From positions 1,922,001 through 1,986,000 of the forward strand of contig NZ_CP108464.1 in the NCBI RefSeq assembly GCF_036226405.1: a stretch of DNA of 64,000 bases, in the 5' to 3' direction. The DNA comes from Streptomyces sp. NBC_01260. Lineage in GTDB: Bacteria; Actinomycetota; Actinomycetes; Streptomycetales; Streptomycetaceae. A program made the translations under genes and the position numbers. This document shows, one piece after another, positions 1 through 7,616 of the stretch; position 1 is the stretch's first letter; every line of letters starts with the position of its first letter. The notes under the pieces were generated by a model. It saw only the letters and a list, made by a program, of their open reading frames with translations, ran no database searches and was not told where the DNA came from.

Positions 1-2
1 TC

Positions 3-1133
3 TTCAAGACCTACAAGGACCAGGACGCAGCGGTCGCCGCGCTCCGCAAGGGTGAGGTCTCCTTCGTCGCCGGCTCGCCCGCGCTGACCCCCGCCCAGGC
101 CGCCTCGCTCAAGGGCGAGAAGAACGTCAAGGTCAACGAGGGGCCGGGCCGCCGCTTCTTCTCCCTCGCCACCAACCCGGGTGCGCAGACCAAGGACGGC
201 AAGAAGTTCGGCAACGGCAACAAGGCCCTGCTCGACCAGAAGGTCCGTCAGGCGCTGTTCCTGTCCATCGACCGCAAGACGATCATCGACAAGGTCTTCC
301 AGGGCCACGCCGTCGAGGGCCAGGGCTACATCCCGCCGCGCTTCTCCGCGTACTACTGGCAGCCGTCGGCGAGCCAGAGCCTGGGCTACGACCCCGCCAG
401 GGCGGCCGGACTCCTGGACCAGGCGGGCTACAAGCTCAAGGGCGACCAGCGCGTCGGCAAGGACGGCAAGCCGCTCGACCTGCGCATCCTCTGCCACGCC
501 ACGGACCCCAACGACAAGGCGATCGGCAAGTACCTGAAGGAGTGGTGGGGCAAGCTCGGCATCGGCCTCAAGGTGAACTGCCTCGACGACGTCTCCGTGC
601 CCTGGTACGCCGGTGAGTACGACCTCGCCTTCGACGGCTGGTCCGTCAACCCGGACCCGGACTTCGTCCTCGGCATCCACACCTGCGCGGCCCTGCCGGC
701 CAAGGCCAAGGCGAGCGCGGCCACGGACAACTTCATCTGCGACAAGACGTACGACGACCTGTACAAGAAGCAGCTCGCCGAGTACGACCCGGCCAAGCGG
801 GCGGACATCGTCAAGCAGATGCAGTCCTGGATGTACGACTCCGGATACATGAACGTCATCGCGTACCCGAACGCGGTCGAGGCCTACCGCACCGACCAGA
901 TCAAGTCCATCACGACCATGCCCGAGGCCGCCGGGAACATCTACGGCCAGGACGGTTACTGGAGCTGGTGGTCGGCCGTACCGGCGGGCAGCGGAACGGA
1001 CACGGACAGCGGCGGCGGCGGCTCCAGCTCGACCGGCGTCGTCATCGGCATCGTGGCCGTCGTCGTGGTCCTGGCGGGTGGCGGGTTCCTCCTCATGCGG
1101 CGCCGCCGCACCACCGCGGACGACCGCGAGTAG
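3..1133 (+). CDS. Peptide ABC transporter substrate-binding protein (family 5), 5'-truncated
   Basis: The 376 residues present are the C-terminal two thirds of an extracytoplasmic solute-binding protein for oligo- or dipeptides (SBP family 5). Family blocks are visible, such as VRQALFLSIDR and the YDPARAAGLL segment. The start and any N-terminal signal lie outside the window. The C-terminus is unusual: a Gly/Ser-rich linker leads to a hydrophobic helix (GVVIGIVAVVVVLAGGGF) and a stop-transfer MRRRR, so the protein looks membrane-anchored at its C-terminal end. It heads a co-directional set of two permeases and two ATPases, 120 bases upstream of the first permease. The function as a peptide-binding component is secure at family level; the exact ligand is not. 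Confidence 0.9.
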   Translation, partial: FKTYKDQDAAVAALRKGEVSFVAGSPALTPAQAASLKGEKNVKVNEGPGRRFFSLATNPGAQTKDGKKFGNGNKALLDQKVRQALFLSIDRKTIIDKVFQGHAVEGQGYIPPRFSAYYWQPSASQSLGYDPARAAGLLDQAGYKLKGDQRVGKDGKPLDLRILCHATDPNDKAIGKYLKEWWGKLGIGLKVNCLDDVSVPWYAGEYDLAFDGWSVNPDPDFVLGIHTCAALPAKAKASAATDNFICDKTYDDLYKKQLAEYDPAKRADIVKQMQSWMYDSGYMNVIAYPNAVEAYRTDQIKSITTMPEAAGNIYGQDGYWSWWSAVPAGSGTDTDSGGGGSSSTGVVIGIVAVVVVLAGGGFLLMRRRRTTADDRE

Positions 1134-1180
1134 TTCCATGGACCGCGGGTACTTCCCGCGGACGGGATGAGAGAGAGCGG

Positions 1181-1211
1181 CGGCGGGGCCCGGAGCAGTC
1201 CGGCCCCGCCG
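1181..1211 (+). terminator. Intercistronic hairpin between binding protein and permease genes
   Basis: A near-perfect GC-rich inverted repeat (CGGCGGGGCC...GGCCCCGCCG) lies in the 120-base gap. A smaller hairpin, CCGCGGG-TACTT-CCCGCGG, sits at 1143-1161. Such hairpins between a binding-protein gene and its permease genes commonly cause partial termination or protect mRNA, so that the binding protein is made in excess. Attenuation here is inferred from structure only. Confidence 0.5.
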
Positions 1212-1252
1212 GCCGGTCCCTCTAAGTGCAGCACGAGTAACGAGAGTTCCCC

Positions 1253-2335
1253 ATGACAGCTGACAGCACTCCGGCGCTCGTGAAACAGGCGGATGCGGAC
1301 ACGGACGGTCCGGCTCCGGCCGGTCCGCCGGCCGCCCGCGGCCCACGGGCGCGCAACACCAAGGCCTACCTCACGTACGTGGCCGCCAAGATCGCCGGCG
1401 CGGCCGTCTCGCTGTTCGCCGTTCTGGTCACCAGCTTCTTCCTCTTCCGGCTCATCCCCAGCGACCCGGTGAAGCAGATGACGGGCGGCCGCCGCGTCTC
1501 CACCGAGCAGCTGGAGTCGCTGCGCCACCAGTTCGGCCTCGACCAGCCGATGTGGCAGCAGTTCACCACCTATGTGGGGGACGCGCTCACCGGCGACTTC
1601 GGCACCTCCTTCCAGTTCCACGCCCCGGTCATGGACAAGATCGTCGAGGCGCTGCCGGCGACGCTGCTGCTCACCGGCACGGCGTACGTCCTCTACAGCG
1701 CGCTCGGCATCTGGCTGGGTACCCGTACCGCCTGGCGCAACGGCTCCACGAGCGACCGGTTCAACACCGCGCTCGCGCTCACGCTCTACTCGGTGCCCTC
1801 GTTCTGGCTCGGCCTGCTCCTGATCATCGTCTTCTCGGTGGGCATCGGCCCGATTCCGGGCATGTTCCCGACCGGCGGTCTGGAGTCGGGCAACGAGACC
1901 GGCTTCGCGTACGTCCTCGACGTCGCGCACCACATGGTGCTCCCCGTGATCACCCTGGTCGCGGTCGGCTACGCGCAGACGCTCCTGGTGATGCGCTCCT
2001 CGCTGCTCGACGAGATGGGCAGCGACTATCTGACGACGGCCCGCGCGAAGGGGCTGCGCGACGACGCGGTACGCCGCAAGCACGCCGTGCCCAACGCGAT
2101 GCTGCCGACCTTCACGCTGATGTTCGTCAACCTGGGGCATGTGGTCGCCGGACAGATCCTGGTCGAGACCGTGTTCTCCTGGCCGGGCCTGGGCGGCCTC
2201 TTCTACCAGGGGCTCAGCGTCCCTGACCTGCCACTCGTCCAAGGGCTGTTCTTCGTCTTCGCCACCGCGGTGATCCTGGCGAACACCCTCGCCGACGTGC
2301 TGTATCCGCTGCTCGATCCCCGGGTGGGCCGATGA
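1253..2335 (+). CDS. Peptide ABC transporter permease, DppB/OppB type
   Basis: This 360-residue inner-membrane permease has a hydrophilic N-terminal tail of about 40 residues, then the first transmembrane helix (VSLFAVLVTSFFLFRLIPSD) followed by the family motif D(P/S)VKQMTGGR. The EAA loop that docks the ATPase lies near residues 260-290 (TTARAKGLRDDAVRRKHAVPNA). The start ATG at 1253 has only a weak purine-rich site in front. The stop overlaps the next permease start by four bases (ATGA), which indicates translational coupling in the transporter operon. Confidence 0.93.
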   Translation: MTADSTPALVKQADADTDGPAPAGPPAARGPRARNTKAYLTYVAAKIAGAAVSLFAVLVTSFFLFRLIPSDPVKQMTGGRRVSTEQLESLRHQFGLDQPMWQQFTTYVGDALTGDFGTSFQFHAPVMDKIVEALPATLLLTGTAYVLYSALGIWLGTRTAWRNGSTSDRFNTALALTLYSVPSFWLGLLLIIVFSVGIGPIPGMFPTGGLESGNETGFAYVLDVAHHMVLPVITLVAVGYAQTLLVMRSSLLDEMGSDYLTTARAKGLRDDAVRRKHAVPNAMLPTFTLMFVNLGHVVAGQILVETVFSWPGLGGLFYQGLSVPDLPLVQGLFFVFATAVILANTLADVLYPLLDPRVGR

Positions 2336-3300
2336 CTGCCGAATCCATGCCCGCCTCCACCCCCGAGGCCGAGAAGCCCGCGCCCGACGGGCCCGGGGCC
2401 GGGGCGGCCAAGAGCCCGCGCGCGCTGGCACGGGCCCGCAAGCGCCGCTCCATGGCCCGCTTCTGGCGCGAGTACCGCAGGCACCCGGGCGGCCTGTGGG
2501 GGCTGGCCGGGCTCATCCTGATCGGGCTGACCGCCCTGTTCGCGCCGGCACTGGCCGGCGCCGACTCGCAGAGCGTCACCTCCGCGCCGGGCGGTGCGCT
2601 GGAGGCTCCGAGCGGCGAATTCCCGCTCGGCACCGACCAGTTCGGACGCAGTGTGCTCGCCCTGCTGGTCTGGGGAGCACGCGTCTCGCTGACGGTGGGG
2701 CTGCTCGCGGCCTTCCTGTGCGTCGCCATCGGTACGGTCGTCGGCATCCTCGCGGGGCACTTCCGCGGCTGGTACTCGACGGTCCTGATGCGGGTCACCG
2801 ACTGGTTCCTGGTGATGCCGACCCTGGTCCTGGCCATCGCGCTCGCCACCGTGATGGACCGCTCGCTGTGGACGGTCATCATCGCGATCGGCGTCACCAC
2901 CTGGCCGACGACGGCCCGTCTGGTGCGGGCGCAGACGCTCGCCGTGGAGTCCCGCCCCTACATCGAGCGGGCCCGTGCGCTGGGCGGCGGACACGGCCAC
3001 ATCATGACCCGGCACGTCCTGCCGAACGTGATGCCGCTGGTACTCGCCCAGACCACGCTGGTGATCTCCAGCGCGATCCTGACCGAAGCCACCCTGGCCT
3101 TCCTCGGCCTCGGCGACCCGACCATCACCTCCTGGGGCGGCATGCTCCAGGACGCGCGCGAGGCCGGCGCCGTGAGCTCGGGCGACTGGTGGTACCTGGC
3201 GCCGCCCGGTATCGCCATCGCCCTGGTGGCACTGGCGTTCACGCTGTGCGGCCGCGCCATCGAGTCCGTCCTCAATCCCAAGCTGGGGGTGGCCCGTTGA
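2332..3300 (+). CDS. Peptide ABC transporter permease, DppC/OppC type
   Basis: This 322-residue membrane protein is the partner permease of the preceding gene. It has the OppC-type N-terminal segment, the motif FPLGTDQFGRSVL after the first helix, and the cytoplasmic EAA loop ERARALGGGHGHIMTRHVLPN near residues 205-230. The stop overlaps the start of the ATPase gene (TTGA), so all four membrane and ATPase genes appear translationally coupled. Together with the DppB-like protein it would form the translocation pore for peptides. Confidence 0.93.
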   Translation: MTAESMPASTPEAEKPAPDGPGAGAAKSPRALARARKRRSMARFWREYRRHPGGLWGLAGLILIGLTALFAPALAGADSQSVTSAPGGALEAPSGEFPLGTDQFGRSVLALLVWGARVSLTVGLLAAFLCVAIGTVVGILAGHFRGWYSTVLMRVTDWFLVMPTLVLAIALATVMDRSLWTVIIAIGVTTWPTTARLVRAQTLAVESRPYIERARALGGGHGHIMTRHVLPNVMPLVLAQTTLVISSAILTEATLAFLGLGDPTITSWGGMLQDAREAGAVSSGDWWYLAPPGIAIALVALAFTLCGRAIESVLNPKLGVAR

Positions 3301-4325
3301 GCACGACGAGCATCCACAAGACGCCGCTGCTCCAAGTACGCGATCTCACGGTGACGTACGCCGGCGGGGCCCAGGCGGTCCGCGGGGTGAATCTGGAGGT
3401 CGACGCGGGCCAGAAGCTCGGCATCGCCGGGGAGTCGGGCTGCGGGAAGTCGACGCTGGCGCTCGCGCTGCTGCGTCTGCTGCCGACGGGCACGAAGGTC
3501 TCCGGCGAGATCCTGCTGAACGGCGAGGACGTCCTCGCCATGAAGTGGGGCCGGGTCCGGGCGGTGCGCTGGGCCGGTGCCTCGATCGTCTTCCAGGGCG
3601 CGATGCACTCGCTCAACGCGGTGCACCGCATCGGGGACCAGATCGCCGAGCCGATCGTGCTGCACCGCAGGACGACGCAGGCCGCCGCGCGGAAGCGGGC
3701 CGGCGAGCTGCTGGAGCAGGTGGGGCTGCCGGCCGCCCGAGCGGACGCCTATCCGCACGAGCTCTCCGGCGGACAGCGCCAGCGCGTGATGATCGCGATG
3801 GCGCTCGCCTGCGATCCGGGGCTGATCATCGCCGACGAGCCGACGACGGCCCTCGACGTGATGATCCAGGCCCAGATCCTGCGCCTGATCGAGCAGTTGG
3901 TCTCCGAGCAGGACCTCGGACTGATCATGATCAGCCATGACCTGGCCGTGCTCTCGGACACCTGCGACCGGCTCGCGGTGATGTACGCGGGACGCGTCGT
4001 CGAGCAGGGCCCCGCCTCCGAGGTCTACGAGAGCGCGGCCCACCCGTACAGCAAGGCCCTGTCGAGCGCCTTCCCGCGCATCGGGGACCCGGCCTCCCGG
4101 TTCGCTCCCCGCGGGCTGCCGGGCGATCCGCCCGACCCGTCGGCGCTGCCGGCCGGCTGCACGTTCCACCCGCGCTGTCCGGTGGCCCTGGACTCCTGCA
4201 CCACGCAGGACCAGGAACTGCGGGACTCCGGACCCGCACGGCAGGCCGCCTGTGTGCTGGTGGGTCCGCAAGGGGCGGCCGCCCCGGCCCTGCCGGGCGC
4301 CGAGGAAGCAAGGAGCACCACATGA
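3297..4325 (+). CDS. Peptide ABC transporter ATP-binding protein, DppD type
   Basis: This is a 342-residue cytoplasmic ATPase. Walker A is GESGCGKST, the signature is LSGGQRQRV, Walker B is LIIADEPTTALD, and the C-terminal oligopeptide-transporter extension includes a Cys-containing stretch (GCTFHPRCPVALDSC) typical of DppD/OppD. The chosen start is the TTG at 3297, which overlaps the preceding stop and gives LSTTSIHKT ahead of the domain; the open frame continues far upstream but there overlaps the DppC gene in another frame. It pairs with the next ATPase to energise import. Confidence 0.93.
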   Translation: MSTTSIHKTPLLQVRDLTVTYAGGAQAVRGVNLEVDAGQKLGIAGESGCGKSTLALALLRLLPTGTKVSGEILLNGEDVLAMKWGRVRAVRWAGASIVFQGAMHSLNAVHRIGDQIAEPIVLHRRTTQAAARKRAGELLEQVGLPAARADAYPHELSGGQRQRVMIAMALACDPGLIIADEPTTALDVMIQAQILRLIEQLVSEQDLGLIMISHDLAVLSDTCDRLAVMYAGRVVEQGPASEVYESAAHPYSKALSSAFPRIGDPASRFAPRGLPGDPPDPSALPAGCTFHPRCPVALDSCTTQDQELRDSGPARQAACVLVGPQGAAAPALPGAEEARSTT

Positions 4326-5317
4326 GCACCACCACGGACCTGCTCAGCGCGCAGGCGCTGCAGGTCACCTTCCCCGGCCGGCACGGTGCCGGTCCGGCGC
4401 GGGCCGTCGACGGGGTCGACCTGGACATCAGGCCGGGCGAGATCGTCGCCCTGGTCGGCGAGTCCGGGAGCGGCAAGACGACGCTGGCCCGTTCGCTGCT
4501 GGGCCTGGTCCCGCCGACCTCCGGGCGGATCGCCTTCGGCGGCAGGCCGCTCGACTACGGGAACCGGGCGCTGAAGGCGTACCGCAAGCGGGTCCAGCTG
4601 GTGCTCCAGGATCCCAGCGGCTCGCTGAACCCGCGCCACACGGTGTACGACGCGGTGGCCGAGGGGCTGCGGATCCACCGGTACGGCGGCGACGAGCGGG
4701 AGGCGGTGACCAACGCCCTGTCCCGGGCGGGGCTGCGGCCCCCGGAGCGGTTCTTCCTGCGCTACCCGCACGAGCTGTCGGGCGGCCAGCGCCAGCGCGT
4801 CGTGATCGCGGGCGCCCTGGTCCTGGAACCGGAACTCATCGTGGCCGACGAGCCGGTGGCCTCGCTGGACGCCTCGGTGCGCGGCGAGATCCTGGCGCTG
4901 CTGCTGCGGCTGAGGGACGAACTGGGCCTGTCCGCGCTGGTGGTCACGCACGATCTCGGTCTGGCGTGGAACATCGCGGACCGGGTGGCGGTGATGTATC
5001 TCGGCCGGATCGTGGAGACCGGTGACGTCGAGCAGATCCTCACGGCTCCGCAGCATCCGTACACCCAGGCGCTGTTGTCGGTGCTGCCGGAGGCGGAGGG
5101 CGATCCGGTGGTGCTGACCGGTGAGCCGCCGGACCCGTCGAAGGTGCCGTCCGGCTGCCGTTTCCATGTGCGCTGCCAGGTCCTGGCCTCCGGCGAGGCG
5201 GAGCGAGCGGGCGTCGCGGACGCGTGCCGTACGAAGGATCTGCCGGTGCTGGCGGGAGGCGGCGAGACACAGGTGGCGTGCCACTGGGCGAACGCGGCGG
5301 TGGCAGCGCGGTCCTAG
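4322..5317 (+). CDS. Peptide ABC transporter ATP-binding protein, DppF type
   Basis: This 331-residue protein is the second ATPase of the transporter. It has Walker A GESGSGKTT, signature LSGGQRQRV, Walker B LIVADEPVASLD, and the C-terminal extension GCRFHVRCQV. Its ATG overlaps the stop of the DppD gene by four bases. It ends the operon; a hairpin follows at 5328-5363. Confidence 0.93.
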   Translation: MSTTTDLLSAQALQVTFPGRHGAGPARAVDGVDLDIRPGEIVALVGESGSGKTTLARSLLGLVPPTSGRIAFGGRPLDYGNRALKAYRKRVQLVLQDPSGSLNPRHTVYDAVAEGLRIHRYGGDEREAVTNALSRAGLRPPERFFLRYPHELSGGQRQRVVIAGALVLEPELIVADEPVASLDASVRGEILALLLRLRDELGLSALVVTHDLGLAWNIADRVAVMYLGRIVETGDVEQILTAPQHPYTQALLSVLPEAEGDPVVLTGEPPDPSKVPSGCRFHVRCQVLASGEAERAGVADACRTKDLPVLAGGGETQVACHWANAAVAARS

Positions 5318-5327
5318 GGAGTGCGGT

Positions 5328-5363
5328 GTACGGGCGGGTCCGGGTCTCCGGTCCTGCCCGTAC
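5328..5363. terminator. Terminator between convergent peptide-transporter operon and XdhC gene
   Basis: GTACGGGC and GCCCGTAC form a perfect eight-pair outer stem, with further partly paired GC-rich sequence inside (TCCGG/CCGG). It occupies the 52-base gap between two genes that end towards each other, so it probably serves both strands. Confidence 0.6.
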
Positions 5364-5369
5364 CCGCTG

Positions 5370-6473
5370 CTACGGGTGGTGGTGGATGGCCCCCGTGAGT
5401 TCGCCGAGCGGCCGCCCGGTGCCGCCCCAGCGGTGCTGGATGATCTCCGCGGCGATCGAGACGGCCGTCTCCTCCGGGGTGCGGGCGCCGAGGTCGAGCC
5501 CGACCGGCGAGGCGAGCCGGGCGAGGTCCGCCTCGCCGACCCCTTCGGCCCGCAGCCGTGCGATCCGGTCCAGATGGGTGCGCCGGCTCCCCATCACACC
5601 GATGTACGCGGCCGGTGTGCGCAACGCGGCGACCAGCAGCGGGACGTCGAACTTCGGATCGTGGGTCAGGACGCAGACGACCGTGTGCCCGTCGATCTCC
5701 GTGTCCGACAGATAGGTGTGCGGCCAGGCGCAGACGACCTCGTCGGCGGTGGGAAACCGCTCGCGGGTCGCGAAGGCCGGACGGGCGTCGCACACCGTGA
5801 CCCGGTACCCGAGGAACGACCCGATGCGCGCGGTCGCGGCGGCGTGGTCGATGGCGCCGAAGACGAGCATGCGGGGCGGTGGCGCGTACGTCTGGACGAA
5901 GACGGACACGTCCTGCATCCGGCGCTCCCCGCGCACCCCGTACCACTGCCGGCCGGTCGCCCCTTGCGCGAGCAGGCCCCGGGCGTCATCGGTGACGGCC
6001 GCGTCGAGCCCCTCGTCGCCGAGTGAGCCCTGTGTGCCGCCGGCCCGGACCACCAGCCGGGCACCGGCCGCCGCGGCGCCCGGCAGGACGGTGGCCACCG
6101 CGACGGGTTCACCGACCGCGATCGAGTCCGTGACTCCCCGGAGCCATGCGCGGTCGGCCGCCGCGGCGAACGGCGCGACCAGGACGTCGATCGTGCCACC
6201 GCAGGTCAGCCCGACACCGAACGCCTCGTCGTCGCTGATCCCGTACGACGTCAGCTGCGGGGTGCCCGAGGCGAGCACCTCGCCGGCCACCTCGTACACG
6301 GCGCCCTCGACACAGCCGCCGGACACGCTTCCCGCCACCGCTCCGTCGGCGGTCACCGCCATCACCGCGCCGGGGGCACGCGGCGCGCTGCCCCGGACGG
6401 AGACGACGGTGGCCAGGGCGAACGGGGTGCCGGCGTCGTCCCAGGCACGCAGTTCAGAGAGCAGTTCACGCAC
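5370..6473 (-). CDS. XdhC/CoxI family protein
   Basis: This 367-residue protein has the XdhC/CoxI N-terminal domain (LATVVSVRGSAPRAPGA, GSVSGGCVEGAV, CGGTIDVLV at roughly residues 20-115) and the C-terminal Rossmann-like XdhC_C domain (ARIGSFLGYRVTVCDAR, YIGVMGSRRTH, VGLDLGARTPEETAVSI). XdhC proteins bind molybdenum cofactor and promote its sulfuration and insertion into xanthine-dehydrogenase-type enzymes. No molybdenum hydroxylase genes are next to it, so its client is unknown. The GTG start at 6473 has GGAGG eight bases upstream. Confidence 0.88.
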   Translation of the reverse strand: MRELLSELRAWDDAGTPFALATVVSVRGSAPRAPGAVMAVTADGAVAGSVSGGCVEGAVYEVAGEVLASGTPQLTSYGISDDEAFGVGLTCGGTIDVLVAPFAAAADRAWLRGVTDSIAVGEPVAVATVLPGAAAAGARLVVRAGGTQGSLGDEGLDAAVTDDARGLLAQGATGRQWYGVRGERRMQDVSVFVQTYAPPPRMLVFGAIDHAAATARIGSFLGYRVTVCDARPAFATRERFPTADEVVCAWPHTYLSDTEIDGHTVVCVLTHDPKFDVPLLVAALRTPAAYIGVMGSRRTHLDRIARLRAEGVGEADLARLASPVGLDLGARTPEETAVSIAAEIIQHRWGGTGRPLGELTGAIHHHP

Positions 6474-6619
6474 GGTACGGACCTCCTGAGGCCCGGCTCA
6501 CCCGGCCAGGACGCGCCCCACCATAAGTGAGCCGCGGCGCTGAAATGCCGAGGTCCACCGCTGATGCGCAGGGTCCCGCCGCATGGAGCAGGGCGCTCCC
6601 GGCGCCCCGGACCGGTGGA

Positions 6620-7573
6620 TCAGTCCTGGTCGTACGCGGAGATGAGCTCGCTGCACCGCTTCACATCGGCGGCCATCGCCACCAGCAGCTCGTCGATCGA
6701 GTCGAACTTCAGCATTCCCCGTACGTAGGCGAGGAAGTCCACGGCGACGTGCAGTCCGTACAGATCGAGGCCGACCCGGTCGATCGCGTACGCCTCCACC
6801 GTCCGCTCGGTGCCGTCGAACTGCGGGTTCGTGCCGACCGAGATCGCGGCGGGCATCGCCTCGCCGTTCACGTTCAGCCAGCCCGCGTACACCCCGTCGG
6901 CGGGGATCGCGGTGTGCGGCAGGGTCTCCACGTTCGCGGTGGGGAAGCCGAGCTCGCGGCCGCGCTGCGCACCGCGGACGACGACGCCCTCGACACGGTG
7001 CGGGCGGCCCAGGATCTCGGCGGCGCCGGTCATATCGCCCTCGGCGACCAGGCGCCGGGTGAGGGTGGAGGAGAACGGCTCACCGCCGCCCGCCTCACCG
7101 CGCACCCGCAGATCGATGACCTCGACCCGGTAGTCGTACGTAGCGCCGAACTCGGTGAGCAGCTGCACGTTCCCCGCGGCCTTGTGGCCGAAGCGGAAGT
7201 TGGGGCCCTCGATGACCAGCCGCGCGTGGAGCTTGTCGACGAGCACCTTCACGATGAAGTCGGCCGGGGCGAGCTTCGAGAACTCGGTGGTGAACGGCAG
7301 GATCAGCAGCGCGTCCACACCGAGCTCGGCCATCAGCTCGGCGCGGCGGTGGTGCGGGGCCAGCAGCGGCGGATGGCTGCCGGGCCGGACGACCTCGCTG
7401 GGGTGCGGGTCGAAGGTCACGACGACCGACGGCACCCCCAGCTCGCGGGCCCGCTCGACGGCCCGGCCGATGATCAGCTGGTGTCCGCGGTGCACCCCGT
7501 CGTAGGAGCCGATGGTGACGACGCTGCGTCCCCAGTCCTGGGGGATGTCCTCCAAGCCACGCCAGCGCTGCAC
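6620..7573 (-). CDS. ribF: Bifunctional riboflavin kinase / FAD synthetase
   Basis: This 317-residue enzyme phosphorylates riboflavin to FMN and adenylates FMN to FAD. The N-terminal nucleotidyltransferase domain shows TIGSYDGVHRGHQ and VVTFDPHPSEVV; the C-terminal kinase domain shows GRPHRVEGVVVRGAQRGRELGFPTAN and the DLYGLHV block. The open frame extends upstream, but the GTG at 7573 (VQRWRGLEDIP) is the expected start and has GAGGAG about ten bases upstream. It lies directly downstream of the large trypsin/NTPase gene. Housekeeping cofactor enzyme; confident. Confidence 0.95.
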   Translation of the reverse strand: MQRWRGLEDIPQDWGRSVVTIGSYDGVHRGHQLIIGRAVERARELGVPSVVVTFDPHPSEVVRPGSHPPLLAPHHRRAELMAELGVDALLILPFTTEFSKLAPADFIVKVLVDKLHARLVIEGPNFRFGHKAAGNVQLLTEFGATYDYRVEVIDLRVRGEAGGGEPFSSTLTRRLVAEGDMTGAAEILGRPHRVEGVVVRGAQRGRELGFPTANVETLPHTAIPADGVYAGWLNVNGEAMPAAISVGTNPQFDGTERTVEAYAIDRVGLDLYGLHVAVDFLAYVRGMLKFDSIDELLVAMAADVKRCSELISAYDQD

Positions 7574-7616
7574 TCTGACCGCTCCTCGCCCGAACCTGTG
7601 TACGTGGGTTTGTCTC

